DNA from: JABDGZ01 sp964483785
GTDB taxonomy: Bacteria > Omnitrophota > Gorgyraeia > Zapsychrales > Fredricksoniimonadaceae
Direction of reading: 5' to 3'
NCBI GenBank assembly: GCA_964483785.1
Contig: CAZACW010000005.1
Span: 1 to 64,000 of the forward strand
Length of the DNA: 64,000 bases
Of the stretch, positions 53,568 through 62,144 are shown one piece after another. Made by a program: the position numbers and the translations under genes. The first letter of the stretch is position 1; each line of letters opens with the position of its first letter. Below the pieces are notes generated by a model that worked only from the letters and a program-made list of their open reading frames with translations, searched no databases and was not told the DNA's origin.

Positions 53568-54047
53568 TCAGCGCCTGCCTTCAAGGCGGATGATCTTGGC
53601 GATGATCTGTGTTGTTGAATAGCCCTGGACATACTTGACCAATTCCAATTTTTTGACCAGATCCTCCCCGGCCACGGCCTTGCCCTTCCAGTCCGCGCCC
53701 TTGACCAGCACATCGGGCCTGACTTTGGAAATCAATTGATAAGGCGTCGGTTCATTAAAAATGACGACGAAATCAACGCTGTCCAGGGCGGCCAGGACAG
53801 CGGCGCGGGATATTTGATTGACAATGGGACGGCCTGATCCCTTGATGCGGCGGATGGATGCGTCGCTGTTTAAACCGACAATCAGGACGCGGCTGCCCTT
53901 CTTGGCCGCCTCCAAATACTTCACGTGGCCGATATGCATCAAATCGAAACAGCCGTTGGTAAAGGCAATGGTCTTGCCCTGGCGGCGCAGGGCTGGAAGT
54001 TTTTTTAAAAGGGCGGGCAGACTCAGAATTTTATCTTGGATCGGCAT
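53568..54047 (-). CDS. rfaE2: D-glycero-beta-D-manno-heptose 1-phosphate adenylyltransferase
   Basis: A 159-residue nucleotidyltransferase that makes ADP-heptose for LPS, the C-terminal half of HldE as a separate protein. It has IAFTNGCFDLMHIGHVKYLEAAK with the HIGH-like HIGH motif, VGLNSDASIRRIKGSGRPIV and RPDVLVKGADWKGKAVAGED, then GYSTTQIIAKI. GmhA at 58,129 belongs to the same pathway. No kinase half (RfaE1) is in the window. It starts at 54,047 under a short-leader promoter. Confidence 0.93.
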   Translation of the reverse strand: MPIQDKILSLPALLKKLPALRRQGKTIAFTNGCFDLMHIGHVKYLEAAKKGSRVLIVGLNSDASIRRIKGSGRPIVNQISRAAVLAALDSVDFVVIFNEPTPYQLISKVRPDVLVKGADWKGKAVAGEDLVKKLELVKYVQGYSTTQIIAKIIRLEGRR

Positions 54048-54059
54048 AAGAAGGTAAGG

Positions 54060-54088
54060 ATTGTAACACAGCTGATGCGAAAATGGAA
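54060..54088 (-). promoter_or_regulatory. Candidate promoter of rfaE2-thiD2-thiE
   Basis: On the minus strand TGT and -10 TACAAT (54,060-54,065) lie 12 bases before the ATG at 54,047. The 17-base spacer leads to TTCCAT (54,083-54,088), a weak -35. The -10 and extended TG are good, the -35 poor. Confidence 0.35.
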
Positions 54089-54091
54089 GGG

Positions 54092-56584
54092 CTATGCTTT
54101 GGGGAGTCCAAGAAAAGAACGTAAATCAACCACAGGTTTGATACCGTTGATGACCAGCTCAAATTCGAAAGCTGTACGGAGTGCCTGCAGTTGGGCTGGG
54201 TCCATATGGAACTGAATAAACTGGCCGTTGTTCTGGACGGTCAAGGCCTCCTCAGAGGTCAGGTCTATACCTCCTTTATCTGCTTCTTCGATCATGGCTG
54301 AATGAGGATCAGAGTTCATAGCTGCATCAGGCTCAGATGGCTGGACCAGGGTCTGACCTTGGGGAAGAAAAGCTGTTTGAAGATCAATGGCCCTCACGGA
54401 TGAAACCAAGCTTCCTTCTGCCTCACCGGTGGATGCAGACACACTACGGTAATAATCAATGACTTCTGAAGGAAATAAACTCATCAAATTTCGGCCATAT
54501 TCACTATAATCCCCTGCGCTCATCCTTGCCTTAAACTCCTCAATAAAATGGGGCTCGATGCGCTGCATAATGGTCATAATAGCTTCGCTGTTCATCTCAA
54601 GGCTTGAAACATTACGGATGATCGTATGGATCTCATCCTGTATCAGCAGCATTTCCGAAGGTCTTTTGGGAGCGTAGTATAATGCTGCCCTCTCTCTTTT
54701 CTCTAAACCCAAAATGGCATTATAAAATCTTAATTTGGGTGAATTATAAACATCCGATACCCATGTATGCACAAAATATTCCTCCTCATAGAGGGGCTGT
54801 AAAGATATTATTTCGTTATAAACTTGTTCTATTTCAGATTTTTCGGATACATCGCGAGTAATGATATTGTTATTCGACACCATTTTCCGTGCTAACTCCA
54901 AAGCCAGTTCAGGCATGACCTTCGAAACAACAGCATTCTTGAATTCATCATAGGACATTCTTTCTACCACATCATCCGTGTCTTCATCATAAAAAAGATC
55001 GCTGGTATTTATTGCATGAATCTTCAATTCTTCCATTTGTTCATTAATGTCTTCAACCAATCTTTCGGCTATTGTTAAGCTGATTATCCTCCCCCTATAT
55101 CTTGCAAATTGCCTTTCGAGAATGGCGTCCGCCCGTGCTATATCGCTAAAATTTCGCTCAACCGCTTCCCAGTGAGGAGCAACAGTAGCAAGCAAGGCCT
55201 CTTTCTTGCGCAAGGCCGGTGAAATTTTCCTTTCCAAACGATTTTTGATTGAATTATAGGCCCCTGGATCAAGCAGGCCTACGACTTCAAGAGTATTATG
55301 GTAGACCGATTCAAGATTTATGTTCAAACGTTGAGAAGGCGTTTCGTGTTCCAGGGCATCATAGACAAGGTCCCTAAAGGAGCCCTCGCCTTCGTGGTCC
55401 AAGACAGCCAATTGTTTTTTCATCCGATTGACCTGTTCTTGGACCAAGGCCATCAATAAGCGTGAACCACGGTCTAATTCATCTCGGCTGATCCTCTGGC
55501 CGCCGATCAACACTTCTGGAATTGCACCCGATTGGGCGGCAACAGCCAATTGCGCTCCGGTCCGTATGAAATTGGCCGGCCCTTGCCAACCTTGTAAATA
55601 AATACGTTCCCTTCGCTCTGGCCTTACTTGACCCGCCAAATGGTCTTGTAATCTATGCACGGAATTAATGCCTGTCAGTAAATGAAAACTGAAATCCTGG
55701 GCTGCCAATGGCTGGGCGTGTTGATTGGTCAATGTCCCCAACAGACCTTTGAGCACATCTTCAAACCCGTATGAGTTAGATATGCCCGTCATTAATACCC
55801 TTTTGACGCCGGCTTTTTGAGCCATGCGCTGAATGAACGCCAAGGACCTTTTAAGCAATTGCTGCTGAATTCTTGGATCGGCGAACCTGGAACCTTGGGC
55901 AGTCGCCTCACTGCCTTTCCTGGCCAAGGGCGTAAATTCAACGGCATGAATCCAAAATGTTAATGCCCCTTGATTGATCCCTGTCATAAAAATAAACCTG
56001 GCAAAAAAGGCTCCATTCTGGTACACATCAAGCTCATTATTCTCAAAAACCGCGTTATACGCTCCCATGGTCCAATAATTCATGCCCCCGGCGGACGTGC
56101 AGTCTCCAGCCAAGGACCCGCCGCTCACAGACCTGAGATTGCGGCTGAGGAGCCTGAATTCCATGTCTCCATCAATATCTGAATTGAATTGTCCCAAAAA
56201 TCCGTTAATGACAGCAATGGAAGGATGGTCTCCTGGCAGCTTGTTTCTGCGTTGTATCAAAACAGACCGCAGCACATAGACTATTTCATCGGCGAAGATC
56301 ATAAATAATCGGCGCCTCAAATCAGGATTTAAAAAATCCTTCAAGGCAAAATCCGTGGCCAATTCTATTTCATTGGCCAAAGCCCCGTTGTTATCATTGA
56401 AAACTTGCGCTTTAATGACTTCATCAAATATACGTTCGACCTCTTGCGGATCAAATAAATTATAGACATACACAGGCGATCCCCCCATATGCTCAACTGC
56501 GGCCCGCGCATCTTCCCCATAATCCCAGACCAAATCCTTGGTTGTTCCCCGGACAATGCTTAAGAATAAATAATTATCCAACAT
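54092..56584 (-). CDS. Unknown 830-residue protein, partner of the upstream secreted protein
   Basis: I do not recognise the family. There is no signal peptide or membrane helix. The first 250 residues are mixed alpha/beta (GGSPVYVYNLFDPQEVERIF). A segment at about 165-270 reads AGMMN-like SAGGMNYWTMGAYNAVFENN and FFARFIFMTGINQGALTFWI. The middle (about 360-680) is largely helical. The last 60 residues form a separate unit: GGIDLTSEEALTVQNN, IQFHMDPAQLQAL, GIKPVVDLRSFLGL. From memory this ending resembles tail modules of other Omnitrophota proteins; I cannot verify that. It starts 21 bases after the secreted 488-residue gene and is probably in the same transcript. No function is proposed. Confidence 0.75.
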   Translation of the reverse strand: MLDNYLFLSIVRGTTKDLVWDYGEDARAAVEHMGGSPVYVYNLFDPQEVERIFDEVIKAQVFNDNNGALANEIELATDFALKDFLNPDLRRRLFMIFADEIVYVLRSVLIQRRNKLPGDHPSIAVINGFLGQFNSDIDGDMEFRLLSRNLRSVSGGSLAGDCTSAGGMNYWTMGAYNAVFENNELDVYQNGAFFARFIFMTGINQGALTFWIHAVEFTPLARKGSEATAQGSRFADPRIQQQLLKRSLAFIQRMAQKAGVKRVLMTGISNSYGFEDVLKGLLGTLTNQHAQPLAAQDFSFHLLTGINSVHRLQDHLAGQVRPERRERIYLQGWQGPANFIRTGAQLAVAAQSGAIPEVLIGGQRISRDELDRGSRLLMALVQEQVNRMKKQLAVLDHEGEGSFRDLVYDALEHETPSQRLNINLESVYHNTLEVVGLLDPGAYNSIKNRLERKISPALRKKEALLATVAPHWEAVERNFSDIARADAILERQFARYRGRIISLTIAERLVEDINEQMEELKIHAINTSDLFYDEDTDDVVERMSYDEFKNAVVSKVMPELALELARKMVSNNNIITRDVSEKSEIEQVYNEIISLQPLYEEEYFVHTWVSDVYNSPKLRFYNAILGLEKRERAALYYAPKRPSEMLLIQDEIHTIIRNVSSLEMNSEAIMTIMQRIEPHFIEEFKARMSAGDYSEYGRNLMSLFPSEVIDYYRSVSASTGEAEGSLVSSVRAIDLQTAFLPQGQTLVQPSEPDAAMNSDPHSAMIEEADKGGIDLTSEEALTVQNNGQFIQFHMDPAQLQALRTAFEFELVINGIKPVVDLRSFLGLPKA

Positions 56585-56605
56585 TACGTTTTTTGTATCA
56601 AAAAT

Positions 56606-58072
56606 TTACATTCTCATATTGTTAAAAAGGCGGGCTTTAAATTTCTTATACCTGTTGATAAATTTTTCTAAATTACCGGGATTTTCAAAATACAAAACGT
56701 TCTTTTCAAATAATCTCATGACATCTGGAACTATCCTTGGATCAACGGTATACAACATTTCGTGAAAAAGAGAGAGCAACTCCTCACGCCCCAACATATA
56801 TTTTTTTTGGTTTATGGATTTTAATGTGGCTGGGGAAAGCATGGCAGGGTTGTAAATATTACGGCCTTCAGGCCGCAGGCTGACATCCAAAATCTGATCT
56901 TGATGATCTGCAATCATGGCAAAATTGCTTACTATTTGAATATGCTGCGGGGTTATGCGCATTCCTCCGGAAAAATATTTCCTGGGAACGGGCTGATGGG
57001 TAACGGGATCTATTTCTTCCTTGATGAAATTATAGGCGCCTTTCTTAAAGGCCTGCAAGTACCGCTGGTAAATACCCTCCACAACCCCGGGGGTTGCGAT
57101 GGTTATTCCTTGGATTTTGTTCTTGTTGGCATATACGACTGTCAGTATGCTGTCCTTGATCTTCTTCTTGTACCAGGTGGCAAGAATCAGCGAATTGTAG
57201 ACCTGACGCAGTTGGGCAAAGTTGGCGCCTGTGTTGACTTCTTTGGTTAATTCGGGAAGAACAATCTCACGGATCATTTGCGTGCCCAGCATATGAATAT
57301 TGGAACCCTTCAAAATGGGGACAGTCCCTTGGAAAACAATGTTAACGGGACAGTCCCCATTTTGAAGGACCCCAACATTCTCGTGCTTGGCTTGCGACAA
57401 ATAATCTTCTTCCAACATCACCTTAAGCTTTGATTCCACCACATACGCTGTCCCTGCCTTCGCATTCTCATACACCACTGCCTTCTCAGGCACGATCCAG
57501 ACCTTGTTGAAGGTATTGACCGCTATATCGGTCGTACCGAATCTCTTAGCCGCTTGGGCATACACCTTCTTCCAAAACTTCTTCCCTGTCTCCCCTTCTG
57601 GATAGATTAAGCTGGATGTGATCTGCTTTAACATGTAATCTTCTGCCAATAGGTCTCTGCCCATCTCTGTTTTTCCAAAGGCATCAGGGATAATCCTGTT
57701 TTTCTCGTAAGGCGAAAGATTGACCCATAAATCTTTCTCAGGGATGGTTAATGAGGCTAAGAAATACTTGATCAGTTTGGTGGATTGTTGTTTAAGTTGT
57801 TCTTGTTGTGGACCCCCGCCAAAAGCTTGCGGGGGTGACATGTGTTGTGGATTGGAATCACCCTTATCAAGGATAAAATCAAAACGAAAGGGATTATCAG
57901 GATGGACCTTAAGGCCTTTAAGTATTGGAGGATTATACGCAGGGCTTAATAAGACCATGCTCCCTGGCGCGGGCAGACGAAAATCATCGGCCTGGGCCCG
58001 AGGTAGAGGTCCAAACGTATTCAGGAAAAATGCCAATAATATGAGATACCGACACAGCATACTTTTAAACAT
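56606..58072 (-). CDS. Unknown 488-residue secreted protein with coding palindromes
   Basis: A signal peptide (YLILLAFFLNTFGPLPRAQA, ending near residue 28) is followed by RLPAPGSMVLLSPAYNPPIL and HPDNPFRFDFILDKGD. The body is soluble, with PYEKNRIIPDAFGKTEMGRD, NTFNKVWIVPEKAVVYENAK, RITPQHIQIVSNF and LRPEGRNIYNPAML. I associate this style with repeated secreted proteins of Omnitrophota, from memory. Two palindromic repeats lie in frame inside the gene (57,076-57,102 and 57,307-57,368). The second encodes GDCPVNIVFQGTVPILKG. The gene starts at 58,072 just after a promoter, and the 830-residue gene follows after 21 bases. No function is known to me. Confidence 0.8.
   Translation of the reverse strand: MFKSMLCRYLILLAFFLNTFGPLPRAQADDFRLPAPGSMVLLSPAYNPPILKGLKVHPDNPFRFDFILDKGDSNPQHMSPPQAFGGGPQQEQLKQQSTKLIKYFLASLTIPEKDLWVNLSPYEKNRIIPDAFGKTEMGRDLLAEDYMLKQITSSLIYPEGETGKKFWKKVYAQAAKRFGTTDIAVNTFNKVWIVPEKAVVYENAKAGTAYVVESKLKVMLEEDYLSQAKHENVGVLQNGDCPVNIVFQGTVPILKGSNIHMLGTQMIREIVLPELTKEVNTGANFAQLRQVYNSLILATWYKKKIKDSILTVVYANKNKIQGITIATPGVVEGIYQRYLQAFKKGAYNFIKEEIDPVTHQPVPRKYFSGGMRITPQHIQIVSNFAMIADHQDQILDVSLRPEGRNIYNPAMLSPATLKSINQKKYMLGREELLSLFHEMLYTVDPRIVPDVMRLFEKNVLYFENPGNLEKFINRYKKFKARLFNNMRM
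57076..57102. repeat. Family A palindromic unit inside a coding region
   Basis: This 27-base unit matches 71-97 at 25 of 27 positions. It lies in frame in the 488-residue secreted protein gene and encodes TIATPGVVEG. Confidence 0.75.
57307..57368. repeat. Inverted repeat inside a coding region (GGGGACAGTCCC type)
   Basis: Positions 57,307-57,328 pair with 57,347-57,368 (21 of 22) around an 18-base loop, with the arm core AAAATGGGGACAGTCCC. It is in frame in the secreted protein gene and encodes matching segments on both arms. It is likely a mobile palindromic element tolerated by the protein. Confidence 0.75.
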
Positions 58073-58078
58073 ACTTAA

Positions 58079-58107
58079 AGTATGCCATGTATAAGCATTA
58101 TAAACAA
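58079..58107 (-). promoter_or_regulatory. Candidate promoter of the secreted protein gene pair, extended -10
   Basis: On the minus strand TTGTTT (58,102-58,107), a 17-base spacer ending in TGG, and -10 CATACT (58,079-58,084). The ATG at 58,072 lies six bases beyond, so the message should be leaderless. The -10-to-ATG stretch is the palindrome CATACTTAAAGTATG, similar to the tpsA start region. Confidence 0.5.
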
Positions 58108-58128
58108 ACTAAAGTCTTAAGTAAATGA

Positions 58129-58695
58129 TTAGGCCAGGGTGTTTTCGACCAATGCGCAGAGGGTGTGGAAAATGACTAAGTGGGATTCCTGGATGCGGGC
58201 TGTTATGGAAGACGCCGCGATGATGCTGATATCGCATAACGGGGCCATCTGGCCGCCGTTTCCGCCGGTGACGCCGATGGTCAAAAGCCCCATCTCCCTG
58301 GCCTGGCGCAGGGCCATGAGCACATTCTTGGAATTGCCGCTGGTGGAAATGGCGATCAGGACATCGCCCTTTTGCCCCAGGGCCTGCAATTGGCGGGAAA
58401 AAACGATATCAAAGGAATAATCATTGCCCAAGGCGGTCAGGGCCGAGGTGTCGGTGGTCAAGGCAATGGCCGGCCAGGCCTTGCGTTCTTTCTGGAAGCG
58501 GCCGACAAATTCCGCGGCAATGTGCTGGCTGTCCGCGGCTGAGCCGCCGTTGCCGCAGAAAAACAGTTTGTTCCCTTTTTTCAGGGCGCTGATGATGATT
58601 TCTGCGGCAGAGATGATGCTGTCCGTGTTTTTCTTGAGCGTCTCCTGCTTGACGGCGATGGATTCCTCGAATATGGCCTCGATGGTTTTTTTCAT
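58129..58695 (-). CDS. gmhA: Sedoheptulose 7-phosphate isomerase
   Basis: A 188-residue SIS-domain protein that makes D-glycero-D-manno-heptose 7-phosphate, the first step of ADP-heptose synthesis. It has LFFCGNGGSAADSQHIAAEFVGRF, IALTTDTSALTALGNDYSF, VLIAISTSGNSKNVLMALR, IGVTGGNGG and IQESHLVIFHTLC, matching GmhA in all parts. The ATG at 58,695 overlaps the phosphofructokinase stop region. The partner rfaE2 is at 53,568, on the far side of the secreted pair. Confidence 0.95.
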   Translation of the reverse strand: MKKTIEAIFEESIAVKQETLKKNTDSIISAAEIIISALKKGNKLFFCGNGGSAADSQHIAAEFVGRFQKERKAWPAIALTTDTSALTALGNDYSFDIVFSRQLQALGQKGDVLIAISTSGNSKNVLMALRQAREMGLLTIGVTGGNGGQMAPLCDISIIAASSITARIQESHLVIFHTLCALVENTLA

Positions 58696-58696
58696 A

Positions 58697-59731
58697 TCAT
58701 TGTTTGGCGGAAAACACATTGGCGATGTCCACCAAATCCATGTTCACCAATTTGCGCTGGGACACGGCTTCTTCCATGTCCACAAACTTGATCTTGTTCT
58801 CCCTTAACGAGGCCATTTTGCCGAATTTATGTTCCTTGACAAGCTCCACCGCCTTGACGCCTAAGCGCGTGCCCAGCACGCGGTCAAAGGCCGTGGGCGT
58901 ACCGCCGCGCAAAATATAGCCCAGGACGCTCACCCTGGTCTCATAATTCGTATGATCCTCGATCACCTTGGCCAGATACTCGCCCACGGAACCGAAGCGC
59001 CGCTTTTCAGTGACCGGCGCGGCCTCTGCCATGCGCGCGGTGTACCCTTCGATCCTGGTCCCTTCCGAGACCACGATGATGCTGAAGGGCTTGCCGCGTT
59101 TGTGCCGCTCGCGCAAAAGCTCATACACTTCTTCCAAATTCACCGGGATTTCAGGGATCAAAATGATGTCCGCCCCGCCGGCGATCCCGGCCTGCACCGC
59201 CAGCCAGCCGGTGTAAAGCCCCATCACCTCCACCACCATGATGCGGTGGTGCGATTCCGCCGTGGTGTGCAGACGATCAATGCATTCCGTGGCGATATTG
59301 ACCGCTGTATCAAAGCCAAAGGCATAGTCCGTGCCGGACAAGGCATTATCAATGGACTTAGGCACGGCCACGGCCTGGATCACGCCTTTTTTGTGAAGGC
59401 TGTAGGCGATCTTGATGGTCTCTTCCCCGCCGATGACAATCAGGGCATCCATGCCGCTGCGCGCATAATGGTCCTTGATTTTCTTGATCTGTTCTTCGTC
59501 GTTTAAGGGATTGATCCGGCTGGTGCCTAAGATGGTGCCGCCTTTGTCCAGGATCCCGGTGGTGGACTTGATGTCTAAGACCCGCATGTCATTTTCAATC
59601 AGGCCCAGCCAGCCGTTCTTGATGCCGGTGACCACATAGCCTTCCTGCATCCCCTTGCGCACCACGGCCCGGATCACGGAATTAAGCCCCGGACAATCCG
59701 CGCCGCCTGTCATAATGCCGATTTTCTTCAT
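58697..59731 (-). CDS. 6-phosphofructokinase family protein
   Basis: A 344-residue PfkA-type kinase. It has the start IGIMTGGADCPGLNSVIRAV, the loop GGEETIKIAYSL (residues 101-112), PKSIDNALSGTDYAFGFDTA (125-144), VEVMGLYTGWLA and YILRGGTPTAFDRVLGTRLG. The usual GGDGS (ATP) or GGDDT (pyrophosphate) motif is GGEET here, and TIDND is SIDNA. Phosphoryl donor and even substrate are therefore open. PPDK in the same window makes a pyrophosphate-linked role plausible. It begins nine bases after amaP and overlaps gmhA. Confidence 0.85.
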   Translation of the reverse strand: MKKIGIMTGGADCPGLNSVIRAVVRKGMQEGYVVTGIKNGWLGLIENDMRVLDIKSTTGILDKGGTILGTSRINPLNDEEQIKKIKDHYARSGMDALIVIGGEETIKIAYSLHKKGVIQAVAVPKSIDNALSGTDYAFGFDTAVNIATECIDRLHTTAESHHRIMVVEVMGLYTGWLAVQAGIAGGADIILIPEIPVNLEEVYELLRERHKRGKPFSIIVVSEGTRIEGYTARMAEAAPVTEKRRFGSVGEYLAKVIEDHTNYETRVSVLGYILRGGTPTAFDRVLGTRLGVKAVELVKEHKFGKMASLRENKIKFVDMEEAVSQRKLVNMDLVDIANVFSAKQ

Positions 59732-59740
59732 AGGGAAATG

Positions 59741-60340
59741 TCAGGACCTATACCCGTGAAACGGAGCCTGGGGCGGGACCTGGAATTCATCCTTGTTTTT
59801 GGACCTTAAATCATCCATGGAAATTTTGATCACATGCACGCGGACATTGATCCGGCCTTCCAGGCCGACGGCTTCCTCGATTTTCCGGCGGACCATGTCC
59901 TGAAAGCGCGCGGTGAGCTCCGGGATATTGGCCTCATGCCTCAAGATGAGCTTGATATCCACCTCAAGGCCGCGGCGGTTGGCGATCATGTAAGGCCTGA
60001 TCTCCTTGGCCTCGGGCATCTGCACGATCAGGCGCCGGATCAAATCCTCCAGGGCGGTCAGGGACACGGTCACCCCGCCGCTGGGATTTTCAAAGGCAAT
60101 GGTGCGCTCCATCTGGCGGCTGCCGTAAATCAGTTTGGCCAGCAAAAAGCTCATCAGCATGATGACCCCGGCCGTGATCCCGGCCACGGCCCCGCTTTGG
60201 CTGTCGGAGTACACCATGTCCAAAAGGTTCTGAATGGTCTGCAGGTCCAGCTTATGAAAGACAAAAAGCATCACCGCGGTGCCGGTGGTCCATATCACGA
60301 AAATATAAAAAAGGATGGAAATGCGGGTCAAGAGCCACAT
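59741..60340 (-). CDS. amaP: AmaP-like membrane anchor of the Asp23/Gls24 family
   Basis: A 199-residue protein with two membrane helices (about 8-28 and 49-69) and a C-terminal Asp23-like domain (GGVTVSLTALEDLIRRLIVQ, NRRGLEVDIKLILRHEANIP). In Gram-positive bacteria AmaP holds Asp23 at the membrane and helps in envelope stress. An asp23 gene lies just before it (12-base gap). The presence of this pair in a Gram-negative-type genome is noteworthy but known in several phyla. Confidence 0.85.
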   Translation of the reverse strand: MWLLTRISILFYIFVIWTTGTAVMLFVFHKLDLQTIQNLLDMVYSDSQSGAVAGITAGVIMLMSFLLAKLIYGSRQMERTIAFENPSGGVTVSLTALEDLIRRLIVQMPEAKEIRPYMIANRRGLEVDIKLILRHEANIPELTARFQDMVRRKIEEAVGLEGRINVRVHVIKISMDDLRSKNKDEFQVPPQAPFHGYRS

Positions 60341-60352
60341 AGAACACTCCTT

Positions 60353-60709
60353 TTAAGCGTTGGGCCTGTCAATGGACTGGATATTGACATTGATCTCTTT
60401 CAAATGGATGTCCACGGCATCCTCCACCGCGCGCTGGATGGTGTCCTGGATCTGGCGGGCGGCCACCGGGATATTCACGCCGTAATGGATGTTGACCCGG
60501 ATGGCCAAGGACACCTGCTGGTCCTTGTCCACCTGCACCGACACCGACGGAAAATTCTTGTAGCCAAAGGCCTCGGCCAAAGGCCCGATAATGCCGAAGG
60601 TGGCCAATTGCACGCCGGGGATCTCCCGGATGGAGGCGGCCGCGATATCGCCGATGACCTTTTTGTGGATCTGGACAACGCCTAAATCAACCGTATTGTC
60701 CGGGCGCAT
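60353..60709 (-). CDS. Asp23/Gls24 family envelope stress protein
   Basis: A 118-residue protein covering the whole family domain: VDLGVVQIHKKVIGDIAAAS, IREIPGVQLATFG and SLAIRVNIHYGVNIPVAARQ, VNVQSIDR-like end. It should sit at the membrane with AmaP. The gene lies between accC and amaP. In many Firmicutes an Asp23 gene also follows accB-accC, so the order is conserved. Confidence 0.9.
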   Translation of the reverse strand: MRPDNTVDLGVVQIHKKVIGDIAAASIREIPGVQLATFGIIGPLAEAFGYKNFPSVSVQVDKDQQVSLAIRVNIHYGVNIPVAARQIQDTIQRAVEDAVDIHLKEINVNIQSIDRPNA

Positions 60710-60758
60710 GGAACAACTCCCTTCTGCCTCATCTGAAAAGCCTGAGGAAGGACATATT

Positions 60759-62105
60759 CTACTCGTTTTTCATCATTTTTTCCAGAAAATGTGTGGTGGC
60801 CTTGCCTTCCAAAAAGGTCGGATGATGAAGGATTTCCATATGCAAGGGAATGGTGGTCTTGATCGGCGCGATGTAGAACTCATCTAAGGCCCGGCGCATC
60901 ACCTTCACTGCTTCGCCGCGGTCCCGGCCGTAGGTGATGATCTTGGCCACCATGGAATCGTAATAGGGGCTGATGGTATAACCCGGATAAATGTGCGTGT
61001 CGATGCGCACCCCCGGGCCGCCGGGCAGGTTGAGCTCCGCGATCTTGCCGGGGCTGGGGATAAAATTATTGTACGGGTCTTCGGCGTTGATGCGGCATTC
61101 GATGGCCGCGCCTTTGAACTTCACGTCTTCCTGCTTAAGCTTGAGCTTCTGGCCCATGGCCGCCTTGATCTGCTCCTTGATAAGGTCAATGCCGGTGACC
61201 ATCTCCGTCACCGGATGCTCCACCTGGATGCGGGTGTTCATTTCCATGAAATAAAAATTATTGTGCATGTCGAGCAAAAATTCGATGGTCCCCACCCCGT
61301 GATAATTGACGGCCTTGGCCGCCTTGACCGCGGCCTCGCCCATTTTCTTGCGCAGATTGCCGTCCAAGGCCGGCGAGGGTGATTCTTCCAGCAATTTTTG
61401 GTGGCGCCTTTGCACCGAACAATCGCGTTCCCCTAAGTGGAGCACATTGCCGTGCTCATCGGCGAGGATTTGAAACTCAACGTGGCGCGGGCCTTCAATG
61501 TACTTCTCGATATAGACGTCTCCCAAGCCGAAATTGGCCTCGGCCTCGGTCTGGGCCATCTTAAAGGAATTGATCAGGGTCACGTCATTGTGGCAGACGC
61601 GCATGCCCTTGCCGCCCCCGCCGGCCACGGCCTTGATGATCACCGGATATTTGATCTTCTGGGCCACGCGCAGGGCCGCTTCCTGGGTCTTGATAATGCC
61701 GTCGCTGCCGGGGGTCAGGGGCACCCCCATTTTCTTGACGGTTTCCTTGGCCACGATCTTGTCGCCCATTTTGCGGATGCTCTCAGATGATGGGCCGATG
61801 AATTTGATGTGGCAGGAGGCGCAGATCTCGGCGAAATGCGCGTTTTCGGACAAGAACCCGTAACCCGGATGGATGGCGGAGACATCCGTGATTTCCGCGG
61901 CCGAGACAATGGCCGGGATGTTCAAATAGCTTTCCTTGCTGGCGGCCTTGCCGATGCACACCGCCTCATCGGCGAAGCGCACATGCAGGGAATTGCGGTC
62001 CGCCTCGGAATAAACAGCGACGGTGCGGATGCCCATTTCCTTGCAGGCCCTAATGACCCGCAAGGCAATTTCACCGCGGTTGGCGATCAGGATTTTGGAG
62101 AACAT
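60759..62105 (-). CDS. accC: Acetyl-CoA carboxylase, biotin carboxylase subunit
   Basis: A 448-residue ATP-grasp enzyme that carboxylates the biotin of AccB. It has ILIANRGEIALRVIRACKEM, IHPGYGFLSENAHFAEIC, the ATP loop KAVAGGGGKGMRV, ECSVQRRHQK-like RDCSVQRRHQKLLEESP and the catalytic EMNTRIQVEHPVTEMVTGID. All catalytic residues are in place and the length is typical. It follows accB by 39 bases. The first step of fatty-acid synthesis is thus encoded here, without accA or accD. Confidence 0.97.
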   Translation of the reverse strand: MFSKILIANRGEIALRVIRACKEMGIRTVAVYSEADRNSLHVRFADEAVCIGKAASKESYLNIPAIVSAAEITDVSAIHPGYGFLSENAHFAEICASCHIKFIGPSSESIRKMGDKIVAKETVKKMGVPLTPGSDGIIKTQEAALRVAQKIKYPVIIKAVAGGGGKGMRVCHNDVTLINSFKMAQTEAEANFGLGDVYIEKYIEGPRHVEFQILADEHGNVLHLGERDCSVQRRHQKLLEESPSPALDGNLRKKMGEAAVKAAKAVNYHGVGTIEFLLDMHNNFYFMEMNTRIQVEHPVTEMVTGIDLIKEQIKAAMGQKLKLKQEDVKFKGAAIECRINAEDPYNNFIPSPGKIAELNLPGGPGVRIDTHIYPGYTISPYYDSMVAKIITYGRDRGEAVKVMRRALDEFYIAPIKTTIPLHMEILHHPTFLEGKATTHFLEKMMKNE

Positions 62106-62144
62106 AGAATATTCCCTATTGCTTCAGCTGCGGAAAGTGGATGA

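Noticed and set aside
52567..53700. TPP riboswitch before the thiamine genes
   Set aside because: The thiD2-thiE genes start inside or directly after rfaE2 and there is no leader. No CUGAGA-type conserved core was seen.
59834..60685. A 283-residue plus-strand frame across amaP and asp23
   Set aside because: It is antisense to two well-supported genes and has a histidine/aspartate/glycine-rich composition typical of shadow frames.
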